Assembly: GCA_032622095.1 (NCBI GenBank) | Contig: CP136063.1 | Coordinates: 34,572,106 to 34,636,105, forward strand | DNA length: 64,000 nt | DNA from: Siphonodentalium dalli | Lineage: Eukaryota > Mollusca > Scaphopoda > Gadilida > Siphonodentaliidae | Direction of reading: 5' to 3' | Shown: positions 1 through 9,129 of the stretch, one piece after another | How the letters are laid out: each line of letters begins with the position of its first letter | Position numbering within the stretch: the stretch's first letter is position 1 | Program-made: the position numbers and the translations under genes | The notes under the pieces: generated by a model | Told to the model about the DNA's origin: nothing | Database searches by the model: none | The model's input: the letters and a program-made list of their open reading frames with translations, nothing else

Positions 1-392
1 TTGGCTATTTTTAGAACAGACCATTCGGGTGATACCATATAGCGATATAGAGCATTAGGCCATTCCTATGGCTACGTACCGAACGTCAAATGTCCCATAT
101 TTATTGGCTGTATTGTTTTATTCCACAGTTATAAGCGACAATGAGTATAATTAACGTTTATTTGTGACAAAATCTGACAAAATTACACAATAAAATTTCT
201 GTTCTCTGTTAACAGTAACCACTATTGTTCGTTACTTAAACAACCACACCTTTTTAGGCCAGAAAATATTCTAAATAAAATTAATATTAACCGATAGAAG
301 CATTTCCGGACAGGAGTCTTCGATTCAGATCTAATATTTTATACCCTGGTAACTATATAATACATGTTTACAAAGAGATAATCCACCTTTAA
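1..392 (-). mobile_element. MITE family A, copy 1 (cut by window edge)
   Basis: Non-coding miniature TIR element; the left part lies outside the window. The end reads CCACCT followed by TTAA at 389-392, and inverted versions of this end and of the internal text recur at 27.3, 29.2, 37.3, 47.2, 47.9/54.4 and 59.7 kb. Complete copies run from TTAAAGGTGG to CCATCTTTAA, about 520-545 bp, so the target duplication is probably TTAA. No ORF of note. The transposase source is unknown; TTAA would fit piggyBac-type mobilisation, but the terminal bases are not the usual CCC. Confidence 0.85.
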
Positions 393-1837
393 AAAGTACT
401 CAATGATTAACTAATAAAGTGTAGCACGTGCAGTGAGGGTTAATGAGGATCACAACGATCGCCGATTCCTCGTAGAAGTCATAGCATCAAAGGTTATACA
501 CTGAAGTTATAACATTAAGTGTTTTAACCCGTAATGGTCTGTGCGTATTGTTCAATGCGTGTCGCAGAAATCAAAGGATAATCAATGGGATCAAAGAGAC
601 AACGTTGTCAAAACAATCAATTTATATCAGGACGACATCGCTTAATACTCAAAATGGTGACAGATTCCGAGTTTCAGAGTCACAATTAATCAGACACCAG
701 TCCGTACTAAACAGGAAAGAGTAAACGGATTACCAATTCGCCGCCATGATTTATCAGTAACAATGCGATCCCGCTTGGGAGTCGTCCAGTGTTCGCGCTT
801 TTTTATTCGAAATTGGCCCATAAAAATTTCATTTGGCCAAAAGTTTTTTACCACAAATGTAGACGGAAAGCTAATTCAAAAGCGCTAAATAGATAGACTG
901 TCCCGACGAAGTTAGGCGACCAAAGAATTTCGTACTTCGGAAATATCGTACCGTGAAACCCCAAATTTATTTTGTAACGGGAGCGTTGATTGAATGATGA
1001 CGATGAACACACAGACCTTGGTTGACATTATGACATATGACAATAAGAAGTGTGTGGTGTTCTGTGGTGTGTACCTTCAGGCTGGCGTTAGTAACCATTT
1101 CGTGGCTGGCTGCACAACATTGTATTTTGTATTGATTAGGTAGGCTGTAAGATAAAATATATAAATGCATTGTCCCATAATTGAATATAAGGCTTGCAAT
1201 AATTAACTCAGTGGTTACGTAATGTCACATTAATATGTCATAAACTGCATCCTGTCTAATAATAACATGGCTTCACATCATAAAAGGTTTGAATACAAGA
1301 TATTCAACAGCTACCACCTCACGATAATAAGCAACATATTTTTTATCTCGGTGAAAATAGCGACGACAACTCATTACTGTATTAGTTAGCGACCAAACCC
1401 ATACATATGTGTTCGTATAATATTCAATTTTTAAAGTTGTTTTTGTGTTCTTTTAATTATGATTTTATTGTAAGTAACAAATACAGTTTAAAACAGATAT
1501 ATTAGTGATCAATTGTGAACCGTCCAGAAAATGAGGATTTAATTCGGCCAAAGATTTTTTAATTTGGCCAAAAAACATTTGGGTAAAGTTTTTTTTTTAT
1601 TTGGCCAATCAATTTTTCATTTGGCCAAACAGAATCAGAATTTTTAATCTCAAATCGCCGGACGTGTCCGGTATAACAGAGTGTAGTTATGAATACACGT
1701 CAATATATACAAATAGATGGTAATGCGGTTGAAAGCAATATATATAGTTCAATAATCATGTGCACGTTCGGGAAGGGTGGGATATGGGCTTACGTGAGGT
1801 GATTTAGTTGGGGGTGGGTGCTTCAAGGTTCGCGTGG
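393..1837. other. Unassigned non-coding sequence with TTTGGCCAA repeats
   Basis: No convincing gene. The phrase ATTTGGCCAA, or near matches, occurs about five times near 805-845 and 1545-1630, which suggests a degraded short repeat. The last 100-200 bases are probably the 3' untranslated region of the minus-strand LINE that follows, but its exact 3' end cannot be placed. Confidence 0.5.
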
Positions 1838-4050
1838 TTATGCCACAGGGGGCTCCATTAGGCGGAGGGCGTCTCGGATGAACTTACTAAGATTGGTGAG
1901 GGTTCTTTTATTTGTGCACGTGAAGAGGGCATTGAGTTTGTGGGCATTTGGGCGCGTGTAGTAGTATGATTTAAGATATTTTCGTCTCAAATCGCATAGT
2001 TTTTCACATTTGAGTATGATATGGTATTCATCACCAAGTTCAACGTCACATAGCGTGCACTTTCGATCGGAGTAGTCTTTTTTTGCCCACAATCCGGATT
2101 CGATCGGTAAGTTATGATTTCTTGTACGAAATTTAATCAGACGCCTTACTACTGTTTGGTTTTCTAATGAGAGATATATTTCCTTTGAAAAGTCAGTCTT
2201 GATGATTCTGTAGAAGGCACATTTATTGGATTTTACTATATCACCATGCCATGATTGTACAAATGCGTCTTGTATTCGATCTTTGATGAGTCTATTGAAA
2301 GATGGTGGGTTGATAGTTGCTTGGTCTATCCAAATAATGGATAGGCCGAGGTTATTTAGGCTTGTTCGTATAAAGTCAATCCAACCATGTCTCCAGTTGT
2401 TTGTGCAGTGGTAGCTATACAGTGCATAATAGAGTATAAGTGGGAGTCTATTGCACTGCATGTTCATAAGTTTATTCCAATATGTTAGACATCGTAGTTG
2501 TATCTTTTGGCTAATTGGGCATATACCCGTCTCCCCATAAATAAAACATGTATTTGTGGTTTTGCGCAGGTTAAGTGCAAATTTAAGAAACCAGATTTCT
2601 AACTTTTCTAGGCAGGTGGTGTTTTCAAAACCCCATACTTCGGCTCCATATGTCATTATGGGAGTTATTGCTTTTTCGTAAATTTCAAGAACGCTGTCAT
2701 AGGAGAGGTTATTTTGTCTGGCTTTACTTATGAGTGCGTACATAGCTTTCTTTGCATCTTTACATCTCATGTTTCGTTCCCTGCTAAATGATCCGTTTTT
2801 ACTAAACCACGTGCCCAAGTATTTGAAGCTATCCACGATCTCAATTTCGTTACCGTTTATTTTGAATGACATTGATTTTCTTTGTTTTGGTTTTCTACCA
2901 AGAACCATGATTTTAGTTTTGGAGGCATTGATGCTTAGCTTCCATGTGTCACAGTACGATGCGAAGTGATTTAAGGAATTTTGTAAACCGGAATGGGAGT
3001 CTGAGATTAGAGCTGTTTCATCAGCGTATATTAATAGGAGTAACTTCATATATACCCCTGTTTCATGGCCATTGATTTTATGTCTATACCCCTACAGTAA
3101 CAATTTTGTAGGTATTCCTCGATATCGTTGATGTACATGGCGAAAAGTATCGGTGAGAGACAATCACCTTGTTTTAGGCCAATTAGACTTGAGAAAAACC
3201 CAGATGACTCATCGGTCATCACACACATCTTTAAATTATGGTACATACTCTTGATAGTATTCAGGATTTTTCCATTTACGCCAAAATGTAGAAGTTTTCT
3301 CCAAAGACCTTCTCGCCAAACACTATCAAAGGTTTGTGAAAAATCGATGAATGCACAAAATAGGGTTTTCTTATTGAGCTTCATTATCTGGGTGAGCGCA
3401 TGTAGGGAGAATATATGATCAATCGTACTGTATCCTTTGCGAAACCCCGCCTGCGCTTCGGACAGAAGGTTATTAATCTGAAGAAAGCTATTTATGCGAT
3501 TGCAAATGATACTTGTGAACAGTTTTGACATCGTGCATAGAAGTGTGATTTTCCTGTAATTTTCAGGTTTATCAGGGTCATCTTTCTTATAGATGGGTCG
3601 GATCATACCAATCGCCCAGTCATTTGGGATACAGCTTGTTTCTAATATTGTATTGAACAGTTTCTTATAGAAGTATCCTAATTTCTTTATACTATGCTTG
3701 ATCATTTCATTCGGTATTGAGTCGAAACCTGATGCTTTGTCATTTCTAAGGCTCTTTGCTGCATATTCGATTTCGTTAAGGGATATTTCAGCATTCAGAA
3801 GCGTATTATCTATAGTATTCGATGGTAAGTATGTGTTCATTAGGACCCCATGCGTATGTTGACCGCTGATTTCGACGGCGATGTCGCGTTCAACTGATTC
3901 ATAGTACTTCTGAAACTCTGGGGCAGGGGGTGGGGGCCTTTTACAATTTTGTCCATCTAGCCAAACGTTTGGCCACAAGATTCTTCGGCCCAGCGCGAAC
4001 ACTGCCAGGCGATATATTCCCTTGATTCCCCAAATCAAGAAAACCAACAA
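1838..4050 (-). pseudogene. Decayed non-LTR retrotransposon reverse transcriptase (LINE 1)
   Basis: Reads right to left in two overlapping frames. The first (4050 to 3046, about 334 codons, no ATG at the open end) carries the fingers and palm of a non-LTR reverse transcriptase: RPIYKKDDPDKPENYRKIT near 151-169, GFRKGYST at 202, motif A FIDFSQTFD at 234 with its catalytic Asp, and LKQGDCLSP at 292. The second (3049 to 1838, 403 codons) continues with the catalytic box and thumb, and ends with a CX2CX8HX4C knuckle near 331-348. The join lies in a TATATA run, so a dinucleotide indel is the likely frameshift. The catalytic box reads YADE instead of YADD. No endonuclease domain is present, so the copy is 5'-truncated and dead. 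Clade not assigned; the NYRKIT wording matches LINE 3 at 61-63 kb better than the LINEs at 19-23 kb. Confidence 0.88.
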
Positions 4051-4558
4051 TAAACATTTTTATTTTGTTTGAAGTTTTATTTTAGTCAAATTTGCTTGGA
4101 ATCGACATAGTTTACGCCAAATTTGGACTATAAAATTTAACTATCGGAACTATGTCAGTCTCTGCTACAGTCTGAAATTTCTAAATAATCTTGTTTCAGG
4201 CATGACATTGGCCAACAATGTGATTATTTTTACTAGAACATGGGTTGTGTGAGGTGACAGACACCAAAGAACAACCCGCCCGGTACCACGTCCACTTTAC
4301 TGATAAACGACATACATGTATAACGCCTAATGTTTCGGTGGAATTTATGTTAAATTGATTATAACAAATTATTATAAAAAACTTAACATATATTTTATAG
4401 CCTGAATTTTTCAACGCTGTTGCTGTTTCAAAACATAACAATTTTGCTTAGAACTGGGGATTTTATTGGTTTTATTGACAAAATGCTTGTAGGTTTATAC
4501 CTGGGTAACAAAACTAAATTAAGATAAATACTAATATCGACTCATATAGCGTCGAAAA
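4051..4558. other. Unassigned intergenic sequence
   Basis: AT-rich, no supported gene or repeat. A short minus-strand ORF at 4196-4441 has no recognisable feature and is treated as chance. Confidence 0.5.
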
Positions 4559-4708
4559 TCACGTGCTGGATGTAACAACAATATCACGTGCTGGATGTAA
4601 CAACAATATCACGTGCTGGATGTAACAACAATATCACGTGCTGGATGTAACAACAATATCACGTGCTGGATGTAACAACAATATCACGTGCTGGATGTAA
4701 CAACAATC
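4559..4708. promoter_or_regulatory. Six-copy 25-bp tandem repeat, each unit with a CACGTG E-box
   Basis: Six near-identical 25-bp units, each containing the palindrome CACGTG; the hexamers start at 4560, 4585, 4610, 4635, 4660 and 4685. CACGTG is the canonical binding site of bHLH factors of the Myc/Max/USF/CLOCK type (family knowledge). The array ends about 600 bp upstream of the receptor ORF at 5315 and on the same side as its expected promoter. That it regulates this gene is inference; it may be a neutral minisatellite. Confidence 0.6.
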
Positions 4709-5314
4709 AACATTTGTGGATCGAGGCACACAGAGTGGTTTTATGTCAATAATATAACAAAAATATATGATTCATCGTCCACATGTATTACACATTAACA
4801 AGTAACAATAACCGCCTCTAGCCTCACCCACATGACATGCACGAATAACTACGCAATGCGCAGTTAACAGGGATACGCACTCACAAACCCTACACTCCTT
4901 ACTAACGCCACAAGCGGAATCTCTTTATTGTCTGTGTTGTACACGTGTAGCTATTGGAACAATAAAACATCCTATCCTATTTTAACACAATATAGGCTGC
5001 TTAAATAATAAATGTCATAACCACGGTGAATTATTTCTTCAAACAATAGATCACCGTTAATTGAGTCCAGATCAAATTAAAGGAGTTTTAAACACAACTG
5101 TAAATAAGTAAACAACAGAGAGAGAAACTGGTTTGTATATCTTCGGTCACGTCATAACGGGTGTGCCATTATAGTGGAACACTGCATATTGTCATAACTT
5201 CCGACACGTCGACACGGGTGGGACATCATTCTGGAAACGCTGCCTGAGTATCATACGCTATTGGTTCGTTCCTTCTTGTCAGGAATTTAGTCGAGATTTC
5301 AAAATAAATATTCA
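4709..5314. other. Upstream region of the receptor gene
   Basis: No ORF and no obvious repeat. It should hold the promoter and 5' UTR of the receptor at 5315. A CACGTCATAACG stretch near 5147-5158 resembles a half CRE, but no TATA box or initiator can be singled out. The region is AT-rich around 4980-5110. Confidence 0.4.
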
Positions 5315-6568
5315 ATGCAACAATTCACTTCTATTTGGATGATGGATTTATTCATGCCCTTCTTTCTACATGTACTTGTAATCGTGTCTGATGCAAAAGT
5401 GTCTAGTGACACGTGGGAACAAAGAAGAGATCTAAGAGAATATCTACTTAATAATTCACATCCAGAAATCATCCCGGAAAGAGGGCTATCTACTAACGTG
5501 TCAGTGACTTTGTCATCAGTGTCTAATCTTGATGACTTGGCCTGGACCCTGACAACTATTATACTATTGGATCTGAAATGGGAGGATGCTAGGCTGTCGT
5601 GGGATGAGACATTGTACCCCATGGATACACTTGAGCTTGCCGCGAATAATATATGGCGACCAACAATATTCTTGGTAAATGGAAAAACCGGTATCATGCC
5701 CCTACACAGGGACGATGACACCGTGACCGTAACATCTGCAGGAACGGCGATGGTGGCATCGTCGGCATCGCTTGTGACCGGCTGTGAACTCGATATAACG
5801 TATTACCCCTTTGACCAGCATGAATGTGAAATATCCTTCCTTCAATCTGGCTTTTCCAAAGAAGCGATATTTTACAGAATCCAGTTGACAACGCAGATTG
5901 TAGCGGAAAACCCACTTTGGGAGTGCGTGTCTAGTGACATTGCTTCGGCCCAAATACCTGGTATGTTCATAATCAAATTGACCTTGAAAAGACGAGTTAC
6001 CGTTCACATGGCAACGGATCTTCTGCCAGCTCTGCTCTTGATGTTTCTAGGGATTCTTTCATTCATGATTCCATCCGAATCCGGCGAGAAACTTTCCTTC
6101 TGCGTCTCCAATTTCTTGGCGACTGTGGTTTTCATCACATATGCAGCAAACCAATGTCCCAGGACGGCGCTAACTAGCAGCATAACTGTCATATATTTGT
6201 CCTACATTATGATGGCCAGCATAGCAAATGTCATCATGACCGCCATCGTAGCAACCGTTGCTAACAAATCAGGAACGGTTGGTCGGAAGGTCTTGAAATT
6301 CTTCAGAAAAACAACAAAAGTTTCAGCAGAGAGGGAAGGACCAAAGGCAAACCAAGTTTCAGCAGAGAGGGAGGGACCAAAGGCAAACCAAGTTTCAGCA
6401 GAGAGAGGTGGAACAGAGGTAAACAAAGTCTCACCAGAGATGGGTGGACCACATGCCATCTCATGGAGAGATATAGCACGGGTTTTGGACAAAATGTTTC
6501 TCGTCATGTACGCAGTCTTCACTGTCATACCCACTCTAGTGGTGCTGTGCGTTGTGTCTCTATCTTAA
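5315..6568 (+). CDS. Cys-loop ligand-gated ion channel, nicotinic-acetylcholine-receptor-like, intronless
   Basis: 417-residue pentameric ligand-gated channel subunit expected in the plasma membrane. Layout: N-terminal hydrophobic signal at about 9-27 (a second ATG pair at 5339/5342 may be the real start); extracellular domain with a WRP motif at 114-116; perfect 13-residue Cys-loop C157-C171 containing YYPFDQHEC; M1 about 231-252; the ESGEK box at 255-259 that opens M2 in cation-selective subunits; M2 259-279; M3 287-313; intracellular loop; M4 393-415. It lacks the vicinal CC of alpha subunits in loop C, and the usual loop B Trp after the Cys-loop is absent, so binding of acetylcholine by this subunit alone is doubtful. 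The WxPD Asp is replaced by Thr. The whole coding region is in one exon, suggesting retroposition, which is known for expanded molluscan receptors of this family. A MITE starts 20 bp after the stop. Confidence 0.9.
   Translation: MQQFTSIWMMDLFMPFFLHVLVIVSDAKVSSDTWEQRRDLREYLLNNSHPEIIPERGLSTNVSVTLSSVSNLDDLAWTLTTIILLDLKWEDARLSWDETLYPMDTLELAANNIWRPTIFLVNGKTGIMPLHRDDDTVTVTSAGTAMVASSASLVTGCELDITYYPFDQHECEISFLQSGFSKEAIFYRIQLTTQIVAENPLWECVSSDIASAQIPGMFIIKLTLKRRVTVHMATDLLPALLLMFLGILSFMIPSESGEKLSFCVSNFLATVVFITYAANQCPRTALTSSITVIYLSYIMMASIANVIMTAIVATVANKSGTVGRKVLKFFRKTTKVSAEREGPKANQVSAEREGPKANQVSAERGGTEVNKVSPEMGGPHAISWRDIARVLDKMFLVMYAVFTVIPTLVVLCVVSLS
6320..6463 (+). repeat. 36-bp in-frame minisatellite inside the receptor intracellular loop
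   Basis: Four tandem 36-bp units encode 12-residue repeats: VSAEREGPKANQ twice, then VSAERGGTEVNK and the diverged VSPEMGGPHAIS (residues 336-383 of the receptor). The unit is a multiple of three, so copy number can change without a frameshift. It forms most of the M3-M4 loop, the segment that in this family varies most and carries trafficking and modification signals. Confidence 0.9.
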
Positions 6569-6588
6569 CCATTTACCCAACAGAAGGG

Positions 6589-6819
6589 CCCTGTGCCAAT
6601 GCATTCTTTTATATATGCGAGTCGACCATAGGTCGCCTCGCATATATAAGAGAATGCATTGGCTTAACACATTAAAAATTATAAAATTGTTAAAGAATGT
6701 AAGAAAAAATGGTAAAAAGTGTTAAAAAAAAGTTTTTTTTTTAGGCCAATGCATTCTCTTATATATGCGAGGCGACCTATGGTCGACTCGCATATATAAG
6801 AGAATGCATTGGCACAGGG
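6589..6819. mobile_element. MITE family B, copy 1 (ends are themselves palindromes)
   Basis: The ends read CCCTGTGCCAATGCATTC and its complement. Each end (6589-6662 and 6742-6819) is itself a hairpin, with CTTATATATGCGAG opposite CTCGCATATATAAG around a GTCGACC/GGTCGCC centre, and the two hairpins are inverted copies of one another around an AT-rich middle. It starts 20 bp beyond the receptor stop codon and so probably lies in its 3' UTR. No target duplication could be fixed. Copy 2 is at 12.7 kb; a partial match occurs near 59.1 kb. Confidence 0.8.
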
Positions 6820-6970
6820 CATAACTGTAACTATCACAATGTGGTCAAGGAGCCGGTTCCAATGATATCCATATGTGTATGGTTCTATTGAGACAGACCG
6901 AAGATATTTTAGGCTGTTGAAGCTTTATTTGGCCGGTTTTGGCCGGTTTGTTGGGTAAAGGGATAAAGAA

Positions 6971-7186
6971 ACATCATACTAGTATACCTGGAAAACATGG
7001 TTACATACAATATACATCAAACTAGTATACCTGGATAACATGGTTACATACAATCTACATCAAACTAGTATACCTGGACAACATGGTTACATACAATCTA
7101 CATCAAACTAGTATACCTGGATAACATGGTTACATACAATCTACATCAAACTAGTATACCTGGACAACATGGTTACATACAATCTA
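6971..7186. repeat. 43-bp tandem repeat, left half
   Basis: Five copies of a 43-bp unit containing ACTAGTATACCTGG and AACATGGTTACATACAATCT. The array continues at 7751 after an insertion, so both halves were once one array of about 12 units. Confidence 0.9.
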
Positions 7187-7750
7187 CTTAATAAATAGAG
7201 CATGGCTTGGAGTGAAATACGCCGATATAGTGCATAGTGAGGTTGTGTAGTTCACGACGCGAAGCGGAGTGAACTACACAACCGCACTATGCACTATATC
7301 GGCGTATTTCACGACAAGTCATGCTCTAATTATTATATTGTATCGAACAAATGCAGAAATTAAAGGCAAACCAGTGGGCAAACACCATTTTTTTTTAATA
7401 GGTAATTTTTTTTTTTAAATTCCTCTTTGTTCAGGTTTGTTTGTTTGTTTGTTTTTTAATTAATTCTTTGTAATTTTGATTTAGCAGTAGGAAACTACTA
7501 TTTTCAACTTTTACTAAGTTCAGACAATTGATGTTCGCCTTACTAAAGCTTTAATTTGGATCAGCGGCGAAATAACAAGTAGTTTCAGAACAAAGTTTGA
7601 TGTAGTGTTCGTTACTATTTTTAGTAGTCAAAACTACATATGCATAGTGCACGATGGGAGAGACTTGAAGGCGTAGTATACAACTACGACTAATAGAGTC
7701 GAGTAGCCAACCAATCGGAAAGCTTGATTTCAATAACAAAGTCACGTGAG
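7187..7750. mobile_element. 564-bp insertion with a long terminal hairpin splitting the 43-bp array
   Basis: The insertion is flanked by ATACAATCTA on the left (7177-7186) and ATACAATATA on the right (7751-7760), a target duplication of about 9-10 bp. At its left end, 7196-7328, is a near-perfect hairpin with arms of about 58 bases (GAAATACGCCGATATAGTGC and its complement) and a short loop containing GCGAAGC. The rest is AT-rich and non-coding and contains a CCAAT box near the right end. A duplication of this length would fit Mutator-like elements, but no transposase is present. Confidence 0.7.
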
Positions 7751-8060
7751 ATACAATATATCAAACTAGTATACCTGGACAACATGGTTACATACAATCT
7801 ACATCATACTAGTATACCTGGACAACATGGTTACATACAATCTACATCAAACTAGTATTCCTGGACAACATGGTTACATACAATCTACATCAAACTAGTA
7901 TACCTGGACAACATGGTTACATACAATCTACATCAAACTAGTATACCTGGACAACATGGTTACATACAATCTACATCAAACTAGTATTCCTGGACAACAT
8001 GGTTACATACAATCTACATCATACTAGTATTCCTGGACAACATGGTTACATACAATCTAA
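7751..8060. repeat. 43-bp tandem repeat, right half
   Basis: Seven copies of the same 43-bp unit as at 6971-7186. Sporadic ACCTGG/TCCTGG variants are scattered through the units. Confidence 0.9.
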
Positions 8061-8394
8061 ATTTACTGCATTCTTAATCTGTCTCGTGCGAAAACCATTG
8101 CACGTTGATTTCTAGTTGTCATTGCGTTAGAAGAGTGCATCAGAAAACACCCGACCGGCTGTATCACCGATTGAGGACGTTTTCAGCCTCAACTGTGGCT
8201 GCAATTGTCAACAGTCGGAAATGGCATGCCTAATACAGCATTAGTTTGAAATAGCTATGAAGAGCATCGCTAGGGTGTGGCAAAATACGCCCTTTGGCCA
8301 TTTCGAATTGAACTACCGCAAAATAAAATAATAATTTGAGATTACAAAGAATATCTGATATACCCCTAATTCCAATGCCGAAATGCGGTTAGAT

Positions 8395-8930
8395 TATAAG
8401 TCGAAAAATAGCCGTAACTCATTGAAAAATAATTGGACAGAACCTATATTCGAACTTGGCCTGTAGTTTTAGCTGGAAAACACACATACCATCTTTGATT
8501 CAGATAAAGTAATCCAAACTGCAGTTATCCGTCGGAAACCGAAATGTTATGAAATCGGTCAAATTCTATGTCGAAACAGGGCAATAACACATGTAAAAAT
8601 TATTGGACGGAACCCATATTAAAACCTGGCCTGTATTATTAGCTGGAAGATACACATATCAACTTTGGTTCTGATCAAATAATTCAAACTGGGAGTCATC
8701 GATCGGAAACCATAAATGTAAACAGACTGTCTAAGTCGAAAAAGGGCCGTAACTCACGGAAATATAATTGGACGGAACCCATATTCGAACCTGGCCTGTA
8801 TTATTAGCTGGGAAATACACATACCAATTTTTGTTCAGATCAAATAATCCAAACTGGAGTTAACGATCGGAAACCAAAAATGTTAACGGACGGACGGCTA
8901 GACTGATTACATAATACGACCTTTTTTGTC
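8395..8930. repeat. Three diverged tandem copies of a 'GGCCGTAACTC' repeat
   Basis: Three copies of about 160-185 bp, each with a version of AAGGGCCGTAACTC, 'ATTGGACGGAACCCATATT' and 'TTATTAGCTGG'. The last ends in GGACGGACGG. The same phrases recur near 14.1-14.4 kb and 60.4 kb. Repeats with AAGGGCCATAACTC are widespread in molluscan genomes (recollection, not checked). The flanks 8061-8394 and 8931-9125 show nothing recognisable. Confidence 0.75.
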
Positions 8931-9129
8931 AAAAGGGCTTATAACAAATTGTAGGTTTAATTCGTTTGGTATGTTGACTTCCCAGTTGGATTTGATGGAC
9001 ATGATACAAGGATTAAAACTCAACCGATAAGTATCATTACCTGAAATTTCCTATGACTTTCTCTGTTTGTTAAAATTGAATTTCGAATGTTTTGCTTGAA
9101 TTCGGCACTCAACCACTGAATTATTAGAT

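Noticed and set aside
1-392. Classical piggyBac assignment for MITE family A
   Set aside because: TTAA at the edges fits, but the terminal bases are AGGTGG and not CCC; only the target duplication is claimed.
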